From an uncultured Lachnospiraceae bacterium (GTDB lineage Bacteria; Bacillota; Clostridia; Lachnospirales; Lachnospiraceae): a stretch of 64,000 nucleotides of DNA. Each line of letters opens with the position of its first letter. The stretch's first letter is position 1. The stretch is from the NCBI GenBank assembly GCA_934320895.1, contig CAKRFY010000010.1, positions 1 through 64,000 on the forward strand, written 5' to 3'. Below are positions 19,311 through 28,089 of this stretch, piece by piece. The position numbers and the translations under genes were made by a program. Under the pieces are notes generated by a model, which saw only the letters and a list, made by a program, of their open reading frames with translations, was not told where the DNA came from and made no database searches.

Positions 19311-19550
19311 ATGAGAGAAAGACATATACAGCTTGTAGTTGCATTTAAAAGCACAAATGCGGCAATGGAGATGGAAAGCAAGGCAAAAGACAGAAACGTT
19401 TATGGAAGAATGATACCACTTCCGGCAAAAATCTCAGCAGGATGCGGTCTTGCATGGAAGACCGAGCTTGATATGAGAAACGATGTGATAAATTTTATGC
19501 AGGAAGAAAATATTCAGTGGGAAGCAATCTATGAACTTAATTTATTCTAA
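19311..19550 (+). CDS. DUF3343 putative Se/S carrier-like protein
   Basis: A 79-residue protein resembling DUF3343, a small family adjacent to YedF in selenium loci. Visible is the conserved region PLPAKISAGCGLAWKTE with a single cysteine (residue 45), followed by an acidic tail. The start lies 2 bases after the yedF stop, so translation is probably coupled. A carrier role for selenium or sulfur is proposed from context only. Confidence 0.85.
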   Translation: MRERHIQLVVAFKSTNAAMEMESKAKDRNVYGRMIPLPAKISAGCGLAWKTELDMRNDVINFMQEENIQWEAIYELNLF

Positions 19551-19591
19551 AAATTATAGACATTCAAACTTTAAGAGAAAGGAAAAGAGTT

Positions 19592-20401
19592 ATGTTTTAT
19601 TATAATCAGTATATAAGGGCAAAAAGCCTTGAAGAAGCATATGAACTCTATCAAAAAAAACAAAATTTCATTGTCGGAGGAATGTTATGGACAAAAATGA
19701 AAAATACGACTCTTGGAACGGCTATAGATCTTTGTGAGTTAGGACTTGATAATATAGAAGAAAATGAAAATGAATTTCGTATAGGGGCATATGTGTCATT
19801 AAGAGATATTGAAACAAACAATGCATTAAATAAATATACAGATAATGCGTTTGCTGATTCGGTTAAGGATATAGTAGGTGTACAGTTTAGAAATGTTGCT
19901 ACTGTTGGCGGAAGTATCTGGGGACGCTATGGATTTTCAGATGTTATGACAATATTTCGGGCACTTGGAGCGAAGGTTGAGCTTTTTCACAGTGGTGTTA
20001 TGGATCTTGATGAATTTGTGAAAATACCACGCACAAAGAGAGATATCCTTATGGCAGTTATAGTGCCAAAAGAAACTGAAAAAATAGTATATTTGAGTCA
20101 GCGAAATCAATCAACAGATTTTCCGGTACTTACATGCGCCGTTTCAAAAGGAAAAAAAGGTCTTATGGCAGTTATCGGAGCAACGCCTTATATGGCTGAG
20201 CCGGTGTTTGACAGAGAAGATATCCTTGCAGAATTTACAGATGAAAATATTGAAAAATTTGCCGGTTATGTGGCAGAGAATATTCGTTTTGGAAGCAATA
20301 TGCGGGCAGGCGCTGAGTATAGAAAAATAATATGCACTGTTCTTGTAAAAAGAGCATTAAAGATGTTTATCCCGGAAAATGAAAAGGAGGAAATCTGCTA
20401 A
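19592..20401 (+). CDS. Molybdenum hydroxylase FAD-binding subunit
   Basis: A 269-residue medium subunit of a xanthine dehydrogenase-type hydroxylase. The FAD motifs are the N-terminal IVGGMLWTKMKN (near residues 28-39) and RNVATVGGSIWG (near 103-114). It receives electrons from the 2Fe-2S subunit and passes them on to an acceptor. Its stop codon overlaps the start of the next gene (TAATG). Confidence 0.93.
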   Translation: MFYYNQYIRAKSLEEAYELYQKKQNFIVGGMLWTKMKNTTLGTAIDLCELGLDNIEENENEFRIGAYVSLRDIETNNALNKYTDNAFADSVKDIVGVQFRNVATVGGSIWGRYGFSDVMTIFRALGAKVELFHSGVMDLDEFVKIPRTKRDILMAVIVPKETEKIVYLSQRNQSTDFPVLTCAVSKGKKGLMAVIGATPYMAEPVFDREDILAEFTDENIEKFAGYVAENIRFGSNMRAGAEYRKIICTVLVKRALKMFIPENEKEEIC

Positions 20402-20922
20402 TGGAAGTAAAGATTACATTAAATGGAAAGATGATAAAGGATAATGTTGATGCAGATATGCTTCTTATAGATTTTTGCAGGAAACATAAATGTTATTCGG
20501 TGAAGAGAGGTTGTGAGACAGGAAACTGCGGACTGTGTACTGTACTTATGGATGAAAAACCTGTGCTTTCATGCAGTATCCCCGTTGGGAGGGCAGATGG
20601 CAGAAAAGTTGATACACTTGAGGGCCTTGAAGATGAAGCAAAAAAGTTTACAAACTATTTTGCCATGCAGGGCGCTGACCAGTGTGGATTTTGTAATCCA
20701 GGATATATAGTGAACATAATTGCACTTCTTCGTGAAAATCCCGATCCTACGGATCGTGAGATACTTGAATATCTTTCAGGCAATTTGTGTCGTTGTACAG
20801 GGTATCAGAGTCAGCTTCGGTCACTTAGAAATTATCTAAACAGTAAAAAGAAAGATGTGCCAGTCAAGCTTGAAGCACAAGTATTCGGAGCTGATATCGG
20901 AAAGGAGTGGAAGAATGAGTGA
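20401..20922 (+). CDS. Molybdenum hydroxylase 2Fe-2S subunit
   Basis: A 173-residue small subunit. The plant-type cluster motif is C-x4-C-x2-C (CETGNCGLC, near residues 39-47) with a fourth Cys in VLSC. The second, helical cluster has CGFCNPG near 98 and CRCTGYQ near 131. Together these carry electrons from molybdenum to FAD. It overlaps the large-subunit gene by 8 bases. Confidence 0.95.
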   Translation: MEVKITLNGKMIKDNVDADMLLIDFCRKHKCYSVKRGCETGNCGLCTVLMDEKPVLSCSIPVGRADGRKVDTLEGLEDEAKKFTNYFAMQGADQCGFCNPGYIVNIIALLRENPDPTDREILEYLSGNLCRCTGYQSQLRSLRNYLNSKKKDVPVKLEAQVFGADIGKEWKNE

Positions 20923-23251
20923 ATTTAACCGTAAAAGAAAAGATTATCATGCTGTAGGAAAAAATATTCCAAAGAAGGATTCATCACAGCTTCTTCTTGG
21001 AAAACCGGTATTTACTGATGATATAACTCCTTCTGACTGTCTTATAGTAAAACTTTTAAGAAGCCCACATGCACATGCGTTAGTTGAGGATATAAAGACA
21101 GATATTGCATTGAAAGTTCCCGGGATAGAAGCTATTTATACCTGGAAGGATGTCCCTGATAAGCGTTTCAGCATTGCAGGTCAGACTTTTCCTGAACCGT
21201 CGCCGTATGACAGACTCATACTTGACAAAAGAATCAGAAGTGTTGGAGATCCTGTTGCAATAGTTGCGGGAGAAAGCGAAAAAGTCGTAGATAAAGCGCT
21301 GAAATTGATAAAAGTAAAGTATAAGGTGCTTGAACCGGTGCTTGATTTTCACAAGGCACTTGACAATCCAGTACTTGTTCATCCAGAAGATAACTGGATG
21401 TCATATGGCAGTACAGGTGATGTTAAGAGAAACCTTTTGCATCATGAAGAAGATGAACACGGTGATGTAAATGCAGTGCTTGATGAATGTGAAGAGATAA
21501 TAGAACATACATGGCATGTAAAAGCTGCACAGCAGGCTTATATGGAAACTATACGAGCATATTGTGAAATTGACAGATATGGCAGGCTTCATTGCATAAG
21601 TTCAACACAGATAGTTTTCCATCTGCGACGGATACTCGCTAATGCACTCGGCATTTCAAAATCGATGGTGCGTGCAGAAAAACCACGTATCGGTGGAGGA
21701 TTCGGTGCTAAACAGACTGCTGTATGCGAGGTATACCCGGCATTTGTAACATGGATGACAAAAAAACCGAGTAAAATTATCTATAGTAGAAATGAATGTC
21801 AGATAATATCTTCTCCTAGACATGAGATGGAGGTGACTGTCCGTCTTGGTGCAATGAAGGATGGGAGGATAAGAGCGATAGACTTATATACCTTGTCAAA
21901 TGGAGGTGCATATGGAGAACACAGTACAACAACAGTGGGACTTTCAGGTCATAAATCACTGCCCCTTTATACTGGTGGATGTGAAGCTACAAAGTTTTCA
22001 TGTGATGTTGTCTACACAAATGTACAGGCAGCCGGGGCATACAGAGGTTATGGGGCGACACAGGGAATTTTTGCACTTGAGTCAGCTGTAAATGAGCTTG
22101 CCGAAAAACTTAACATGGATCCGGTAGAACTCAGAATGAAAAATATTGTCAGAGAAGGAATGTTAATGCCTGCATATTTCGGAGAGACCGCTAATGCCTG
22201 TGCGCTTGACAGATGTATTGAACATTGTGCTGCAAATTTCCATTGGAATAAGAAATATCCTGTAAGAGATATGGGGAATGGAAAAGTGAGGGCAGCAGGA
22301 ATGGCACTTGCTATGCAGGGCTCATGTATTTCAAATGTGGATGTAGGCTCTTGCACGCTGAAGCTGGCGGATGGTGGAACTTACAATATGATGATAGGTG
22401 CGGCTGATATGGGAACTGGATGTGACACCATTCTCTCGCAGATGGCAGCAGAGGTACTTGACTGTGATCCGGATAAAATCTCTGTTTTTGGTGCAGATAC
22501 GGATGCATCTCCCTATGATTCAGGTTCTTATGCATCTTCAACTACTTATATTACGGGAATGGCGACAAAAAATGCCGCTTTAAAACTCCGTGAAAATATA
22601 ATGAAGATAGGTGCCATACTTCTTGAATGTTCACCAGAAGATGTAGATTTTGACGGCGAAAAAGTATATATGATAAACGAAGAAAAGTCCGTAAGCATAG
22701 CGGATATCGCGACAAAATCTCAGGTAAATAATACTATTCCTGTCGATGTCACTGAGACATATTCATCTCCTGTATCGCCACCGCCTTATATGGTCGGAAT
22801 GGTCGAGATAGAACTTGACAGGGAAACAGGAAGTGTAGAGATACTTGATTACGAGGCCGTTATCGACTGTGGAATACCGGTAAATCCAAATCTTGCAAGA
22901 GTTCAGGCAGAAGGCGGGATAGGGCAGGGAATCGGCATGGCTCTTTATGAAAATGTTACATACAGTGCTGATGGAAAGATTGCTGAGAATAGTCTTATGC
23001 AGTATAAAATCCCTACAAGACTTGATGTTGGGAATATAAATGTAGAATTTGAGACAAGCTATGAGCCATCAGGACCTTTTGGTGTAAAATCAATAGGAGA
23101 GATAGTTATTAATACTCCGGCGCCAGCACTTGCACATGCAATATACAGAGCAACAGGAGTATGGCAAAGAACAGTTCCTTTTACACCCGAAAAGATTCTT
23201 ATGGGAATGATCGATCCTGACTGGAAAGAAAAAGACCGTCGCATTAAGTAG
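20915..23251 (+). CDS. Selenium-dependent molybdenum hydroxylase, molybdopterin-binding subunit (xanthine dehydrogenase-like)
   Basis: A 778-residue catalytic subunit. Cofactor-binding motifs are GGGFGAKQ (near 266), GAYRGYGATQG (near 373) and PVNPNLARVQAEGGIGQGIG (near 650-670). The catalytic glutamate is in VKSIGE near 728. The arginine that orients purines in xanthine dehydrogenase (AYRGYG) is kept, but the glutamate of the GGFGGKE motif is Gln. Start: ATG at 20915 with AAGGAG upstream; an earlier in-frame ATG at 20855 lies deep in the previous gene. Purine hydroxylation is likely given the permease; nicotinate or another heterocycle is possible. Selenium would be a labile ligand, not selenocysteine. 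Confidence 0.92.
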   Translation: MSEFNRKRKDYHAVGKNIPKKDSSQLLLGKPVFTDDITPSDCLIVKLLRSPHAHALVEDIKTDIALKVPGIEAIYTWKDVPDKRFSIAGQTFPEPSPYDRLILDKRIRSVGDPVAIVAGESEKVVDKALKLIKVKYKVLEPVLDFHKALDNPVLVHPEDNWMSYGSTGDVKRNLLHHEEDEHGDVNAVLDECEEIIEHTWHVKAAQQAYMETIRAYCEIDRYGRLHCISSTQIVFHLRRILANALGISKSMVRAEKPRIGGGFGAKQTAVCEVYPAFVTWMTKKPSKIIYSRNECQIISSPRHEMEVTVRLGAMKDGRIRAIDLYTLSNGGAYGEHSTTTVGLSGHKSLPLYTGGCEATKFSCDVVYTNVQAAGAYRGYGATQGIFALESAVNELAEKLNMDPVELRMKNIVREGMLMPAYFGETANACALDRCIEHCAANFHWNKKYPVRDMGNGKVRAAGMALAMQGSCISNVDVGSCTLKLADGGTYNMMIGAADMGTGCDTILSQMAAEVLDCDPDKISVFGADTDASPYDSGSYASSTTYITGMATKNAALKLRENIMKIGAILLECSPEDVDFDGEKVYMINEEKSVSIADIATKSQVNNTIPVDVTETYSSPVSPPPYMVGMVEIELDRETGSVEILDYEAVIDCGIPVNPNLARVQAEGGIGQGIGMALYENVTYSADGKIAENSLMQYKIPTRLDVGNINVEFETSYEPSGPFGVKSIGEIVINTPAPALAHAIYRATGVWQRTVPFTPEKILMGMIDPDWKEKDRRIK

Positions 23252-23294
23252 ATAATTAGATGGGAAGTTTCATAAAAAGTTATAAAGGAGATTT

Positions 23295-23888
23295 ATGATA
23301 CATATTATTTATATGGCGGCTGGAAACAGCCGCCGTTTTGGAAGTAATAAACTTTTATATGTCTGGCATGGGAAAAAACTTTATAGACATACACTTGATA
23401 TGTTACTTAAAATAAAACAAAAATCTGATGACATAGTATCGTTAACAGTCGTAACACAATATAGTGAAATAATATCTGAATTAGAGGATAAAGAAGAAAT
23501 AAATGTGGTATTTTCAAATGAAAGCAGACTTGGCGCATCATATACGATAAAGTCTGGGATAAAGAGTCTGAAAGGTCAATGCAAAAAAGATGACTATATT
23601 ATGTTTGTTGTAGCAGATCAACCGTACCTTAGTGAGGATACGATATGTAAATTTATAAAAATCGTTCAAAAAAAATGCAGTGATGGATATAAAGTATTTT
23701 CTGTAAGGTATGGGGATAAAGTCGGAAATCCATGTATGTTTAGGGCTGAACTGATTCCTGAGCTGCTTAAACTTGAAGGAGATAGTGGTGGAAGGAAAGT
23801 CGCTAAAAAACATGATTGTTGTTATATTGAAATTAAAAATAAGATGGAATTATATGATATAGATACAGTCTGGAACTTGAAAATATAA
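23295..23888 (+). CDS. mocA: Molybdenum cofactor cytidylyltransferase MocA-like
   Basis: A 197-residue nucleotidyltransferase. MAAGNSRRFGSNKLL near residues 7-21 is the NTP-binding loop, VVADQPYLS near 110 carries the metal-binding Asp, and GDKVGNPCMF near 143 matches the family. It would attach CMP to molybdopterin, giving the dinucleotide form used by xanthine-dehydrogenase-type enzymes. It closes the operon, 43 bases after the large subunit. Confidence 0.9.
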   Translation: MIHIIYMAAGNSRRFGSNKLLYVWHGKKLYRHTLDMLLKIKQKSDDIVSLTVVTQYSEIISELEDKEEINVVFSNESRLGASYTIKSGIKSLKGQCKKDDYIMFVVADQPYLSEDTICKFIKIVQKKCSDGYKVFSVRYGDKVGNPCMFRAELIPELLKLEGDSGGRKVAKKHDCCYIEIKNKMELYDIDTVWNLKI

Positions 23889-23892
23889 GGCT

Positions 23893-23942
23893 TTCAAGTG
23901 GATATTTGCAATCCGCTCTGCTACTTACCTGATAGTGTTAAA
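23893..23942 (+). repeat. Dispersed intergenic hairpin repeat, copy 3
   Basis: Hairpin AGTGGAT/ATCCGCT (one G-T pair), then CTGCTACTT and TGATAGTGTTAA. It is the only hairpin between the hydroxylase operon and the next gene. Confidence 0.75.
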
Positions 23943-23987
23943 TGATACGAAAATTCTTAAAAATATGTATGCAATCTTTTAAAATTG

Positions 23988-23996
23988 TGTTACAAT
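23988..23996 (+). promoter_or_regulatory. Extended -10 element before hybrid kinase
   Basis: TGTTACAAT (TG, one base, TACAAT) lies about 43 bases before the chosen ATG. No good -35 is visible. Confidence 0.35.
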
Positions 23997-24038
23997 GGCA
24001 TAAATATAAATAGTTGTATTAGTTTGTGGGGAATGCGT

Positions 24039-27000
24039 ATGAAAACGGATAACAGATTGATTCAAAAAGAGACAGTATTTTATTGCAACAAGGATTTCAG
24101 ACTGAATGATGAAAATTATGAGGCTGTTAAGGAAGCTGTAAATTTTCAAAATATGGTAGGTTTTCTAACCGGATATTATGATGACAGACTTACTATTGCT
24201 AGTGTCAGTAGTTTCTTTTTGCAAAGTTTGGGGTATGAGTACGATGAGTTTATGAAAATCTCAGAAGGTTCGCTTAAAAATATATTTTATGGCGAAAACC
24301 AAAGTTTCCTTGAAGTAGAACGATTTAAAAAAATTCATGGAACAGGCGAAGGGCAGATGATAAATAAAGCCGATGCTCCTGTTTATGTAAAAATGTATAA
24401 AGCTGACTCAGTTGATGAAAACGGACAGGTATTCTGGGTATTATCTGTGCAGACTGACTGGGTACAGCAGAACTTAAAACTTATAAATAATGTATTGCAA
24501 TCTGGAATGTGGTATTTTGACTTTGATACAAAAGGAGATATCAAAGAGGTTTTCTGGAGTCACGAATTTAGAAGAATGCTTGGCTATCATGATATACTTG
24601 ACTTTCCAAATAAGTTTAACATGTGGGTAGACAATATCTATCCTGATGATAGAAAAAAAGCATTGTCTCTGTTAAAAGAAGTAACGGCAGATATTAGTGA
24701 CAATAAAAAATATAATATAGAATACAGAATGAAAATGAGTGATGGGTCATATCAGTGGTTTAGCACAAATGCAGAAACTATAAGAAGACGTGACGGATCA
24801 CCACTTAGAATGGTCGGAACTTTTGTCAATATTGAGGAACAAAGGGAGCATGAGTTATTTGTAAAGAAGAGTGATGCTTTTCACAGGGCTTACACAGAAT
24901 CAAATATCTGTGAGTATTATGTAAATCTTAAGGATAATACATTTGATTCATTGAAAGTTGAAGATTCATTACTTGGAATTTTTGAAAAAAGTACCACATG
25001 GGATGAGCTTATACAAGCTTACATAGACAAATTTGTATGTGAGGAAGATAAGTCAGCGGTTGCGCTTATTTATAACAGGGCATATATGCTTGAAAAATTT
25101 AATGATGGTAAACATGAACTAAGTATAGAGTGCCATATAAAGATAAACGGAGAGAAACGTCTTGTAAGAAATGTTGTTATGCCTGGAGAGGAAAATCATA
25201 CATCACGTTATGCAATGATATTTGTAAGGGATATTACCGAGGCCAGAAAAGAAGCAGATGAGATAATAGAGATAACTCGTAAAAATGCAGTTATGGATAA
25301 GCTGCTTCAGGGTACGATAAGGCTTGTTGACCGCTTTGCCATGTGTAATCTAAAGAAAGATACATATAAAGTATATAGCATATTGCCAACTGATTCAATA
25401 TATGGCTCTATTGGAAGTTATGATGAGTTTGTAGATGTGATATCATCACAGTATAAAGTAGTATCTGAAAAACACACTATGAAAGAACTTCTTTCTAAGG
25501 ATATGCTATATGATATATTTGACAGTACAGATGATATTTATAAATTTGAATATTGCACACGTGATGAAACCGTTTTTAAAAACATGGCTGTTATTCCTAT
25601 TTCAAGGACAAAAGATAACGCAGTTGAGAATATTATGCTTATCGTTCAGGACATAACACAGGAAAAGAAAATGGAAATAGAGTCAAGAAAGGCTTTAAAA
25701 GATGCTTATGAGGCAGCAAACAGGGCAAATCATTCAAAAACTGAATTTTTATCCAACATGTCTCATGATATCCGTACGCCGATGAATGCTATTGTAGGAA
25801 TGACTGCTATAGCTGGTGCAAATATAGATAATAAGGAGCGGGTTATTGACTGCCTTGGCAAGATTACAAAGTCCAGCAGACATCTACTCAGCCTTATAAA
25901 TGAAGTACTTGATATGTCACGCATTGAGAGTGGAAAATTAACTTTATCGGAGGAAGATTTTAATCTTCCCGAACTTGTTGATAATTTCATTACAATGACA
26001 AAGAATGATATAGAAGCGCATCATCACAATTTTGAGGTGCGAGTTGGAAAAATTTACCATGAAAATGTATTTGGCGACAGTCTTCGGATCCAGCAGATAA
26101 TAACAAATGTCATGAGCAATGCTGTAAAGTATACTCCTGATGGTGGAAATATTATTTTTTCGATTGATGAAAAGCATGACAAATCAAAGAACATCGGTTG
26201 TTATGAATTTACTATCGAAGATAATGGTATTGGTATGACTAAGGAATTTCAGAAGATTATTTTTGAACCATTTACAAGAGCTGATGATAAAAGGACATCA
26301 AAAATACAGGGAACAGGTCTTGGCATGACAATTGTCAGAAATATTGTCAATATGATGAATGGTCATATTAAAATTGAAAGCGAACCAGGAAAAGGAAGTA
26401 AATTTACAATAATAATCTTTTTGAAACTTCAGGACGAAGAAAAAGAACAGATAGAAGAACTTCTTGATCTTCCTGTACTGGTTGTAGATGATGATGAGTT
26501 GTGTTGTGAAAATGCGATAAATATATTAGATGATATTGGAATTGATGGCGAATGGACAACATCAGGTGAAAAAGCAGTAGAACTTACTAAAAGGCGTCAT
26601 GAGATTGATGAAGATTATTTTGCTGTTATAGTAGATCTTAAAATGCCTGAAATGAATGGGATTGAGACAGCAAGACAGATAAGAAAAATTGTTGGAAAAG
26701 ATGTGACTATAATTGTGCTGACTGCATATGATTATTCACAGATAGAAGATGAGGCGCGGGCAGCAGGAGTTGATGAATTTATCACAAAACCACTATTTCG
26801 CTCACGTCTTATAAGTATGTTTGAAAATATAATCAAGGGAAAGCCTGGAAGATCAGCAACAAAATATCTGTCAGGCCTGTCAAAATCAGATTATTCAGGA
26901 AAGCATATACTTCTTGTTGAGGATAACGAGCTTAACCGTGAGATAGCAAAAGAGATAATCGGTATGACTGGAGCAGTAGTTGATACAGCTGAAAATGGAA

Positions 27001-27275
27001 AGGAAGCAGTAGAAAAAGTAGCAGGTATGCCTGAAAATTATTATGGACTTGTATTTATGGATATACAGATGCCTGTTATGAATGGATATGAAGCTGCTGC
27101 CGCCATAAGGGGACTTGATGATAAAACAAAAGCAGCCATACCTATAGTAGCTATGACTGCAAATGCATTTGCGGAGGATATCATGCTTGCCAAAAATGCC
27201 GGAATGAATGAGCATATGGCAAAACCACTCGATATAAACAAGCTTAATGATACATTAAGAAGATGGCTGCATTAG
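24039..27275 (+). CDS. Soluble PAS-containing hybrid histidine kinase with two receiver domains
   Basis: About 1078 residues with no convincing membrane helix, so probably cytosolic. PAS-like regions lie near residues 35-110 and 145-265 (SDGSYQWFSTNAETIRRRDGS is typical PAS_3). The dimerisation box NMSHDIRTPMNA is near 575 and the ATPase box DNGIGM near 732. Two canonical receivers follow: LVVDDDE with VDLKMPEMNG (813-930) and LLVEDNE with MDIQMPVMNG (956-1070). The start at 24039 follows GGGGA by 6 bases; a TTG-started frame from 23985 is less likely. No dedicated response regulator is adjacent. Its stop overlaps the minus-strand AIM24 gene by 4 bases. Confidence 0.92.
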   Translation: MKTDNRLIQKETVFYCNKDFRLNDENYEAVKEAVNFQNMVGFLTGYYDDRLTIASVSSFFLQSLGYEYDEFMKISEGSLKNIFYGENQSFLEVERFKKIHGTGEGQMINKADAPVYVKMYKADSVDENGQVFWVLSVQTDWVQQNLKLINNVLQSGMWYFDFDTKGDIKEVFWSHEFRRMLGYHDILDFPNKFNMWVDNIYPDDRKKALSLLKEVTADISDNKKYNIEYRMKMSDGSYQWFSTNAETIRRRDGSPLRMVGTFVNIEEQREHELFVKKSDAFHRAYTESNICEYYVNLKDNTFDSLKVEDSLLGIFEKSTTWDELIQAYIDKFVCEEDKSAVALIYNRAYMLEKFNDGKHELSIECHIKINGEKRLVRNVVMPGEENHTSRYAMIFVRDITEARKEADEIIEITRKNAVMDKLLQGTIRLVDRFAMCNLKKDTYKVYSILPTDSIYGSIGSYDEFVDVISSQYKVVSEKHTMKELLSKDMLYDIFDSTDDIYKFEYCTRDETVFKNMAVIPISRTKDNAVENIMLIVQDITQEKKMEIESRKALKDAYEAANRANHSKTEFLSNMSHDIRTPMNAIVGMTAIAGANIDNKERVIDCLGKITKSSRHLLSLINEVLDMSRIESGKLTLSEEDFNLPELVDNFITMTKNDIEAHHHNFEVRVGKIYHENVFGDSLRIQQIITNVMSNAVKYTPDGGNIIFSIDEKHDKSKNIGCYEFTIEDNGIGMTKEFQKIIFEPFTRADDKRTSKIQGTGLGMTIVRNIVNMMNGHIKIESEPGKGSKFTIIIFLKLQDEEKEQIEELLDLPVLVVDDDELCCENAINILDDIGIDGEWTTSGEKAVELTKRRHEIDEDYFAVIVDLKMPEMNGIETARQIRKIVGKDVTIIVLTAYDYSQIEDEARAAGVDEFITKPLFRSRLISMFENIIKGKPGRSATKYLSGLSKSDYSGKHILLVEDNELNREIAKEIIGMTGAVVDTAENGKEAVEKVAGMPENYYGLVFMDIQMPVMNGYEAAAAIRGLDDKTKAAIPIVAMTANAFAEDIMLAKNAGMNEHMAKPLDINKLNDTLRRWLH

Positions 27276-27976
27276 TCCATGCTTATATCAATTCCACCAT
27301 GTCTTTCAGAAGGCTGTATTATAACTGTGACTCCTGCGTTACCATGCCATTCGAATTGATATGATTCACCTGATGTCTGGCCAATAAAAGTTTTCCAGGA
27401 AACATCGGCAGTTACCTGTGGGTCACAGTGTCCATTTCCTATCCAGCATACTACGGCATCAGGATCAACAGAGATAGTATTTCCAGAAGACATATTGCTA
27501 AGAACTATAGGGTTTCCATCAACAAGTACTGCAACATATGCGTTTGGTCCTTTTGCTGTGAGAGTAGATGTTGCCAGTCCTTTTTGAGAGAGGACACCGA
27601 CTCCTATAAATCTGACACTATAATCACAGTCCTGAGTAAAAGCAAGTATGTTTTCTGACTCTACAGATATTGTCTCACCTGCTTCAATGTGATATACAAC
27701 GACATGCTGACCATAGTTTGCATAGTATGTAACAGAGTCACCTCTTAGATTTACTTTCATCAATGGAAGATTTTCACCTGTAACTCTTCGGACTATCTGA
27801 CCAAAAATAGCCTGACCTATATTGTTCTGAGGTCCGAACATAACCTTTTCAAAGGAATAATTTTTTGCACCTGCATTGTCTCCGGCTATAAACGCACCTG
27901 CCTTAGTGAACAAAACATCATTTCCACTACATGTAACTTTTAAAGTCAATTCGTTTATTGTTTCGAATTTAAGCAT
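27272..27976 (-). CDS. AIM24-family protein
   Basis: A 234-residue protein rich in beta strands, glycine and asparagine, resembling the AIM24/TerD-associated family (KAGAFIAGDNAGAKNYSFEKVMFG near the N-terminus, then VYHIEAGETISVESENILAF). The family's molecular function is unsettled; in bacteria it is often found beside TerD proteins in stress or membrane-associated loci. The start at 27976 follows GAGG by 6 bases; an ATG at 28009 has none. It is downstream of terD in the same transcript. Confidence 0.85.
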   Translation of the reverse strand: MLKFETINELTLKVTCSGNDVLFTKAGAFIAGDNAGAKNYSFEKVMFGPQNNIGQAIFGQIVRRVTGENLPLMKVNLRGDSVTYYANYGQHVVVYHIEAGETISVESENILAFTQDCDYSVRFIGVGVLSQKGLATSTLTAKGPNAYVAVLVDGNPIVLSNMSSGNTISVDPDAVVCWIGNGHCDPQVTADVSWKTFIGQTSGESYQFEWHGNAGVTVIIQPSERHGGIDISMD

Positions 27977-28040
27977 TTTATACCTCTTTTCTGTGCAAGA
28001 ACATTGCACTAAAATATGTGTTTTTATTATACTGGTAAGT

Positions 28041-28089
28041 GTCAGGCGGATATTTGTGATCCGCTTTTCTACTTGCTTGATAGTGTTAA
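28041..28089 (+). repeat. Dispersed intergenic hairpin repeat, copy 4
   Basis: Hairpin GGCGGAT/ATCCGCT, then CTACTTGCTTGATAGTGTTAA. The TTA at 28086-28088 inside the tail is the stop codon of the minus-strand TerD gene, so the repeat overlaps a coding end. Confidence 0.7.

Noticed and set aside
17559..23251. Selenocysteine-encoding UGA in SelD or the hydroxylase
   Set aside because: The key position of SelD is Cys and the hydroxylase frames are continuous without in-frame UGA. Selenium here is expected as a labile cofactor ligand.
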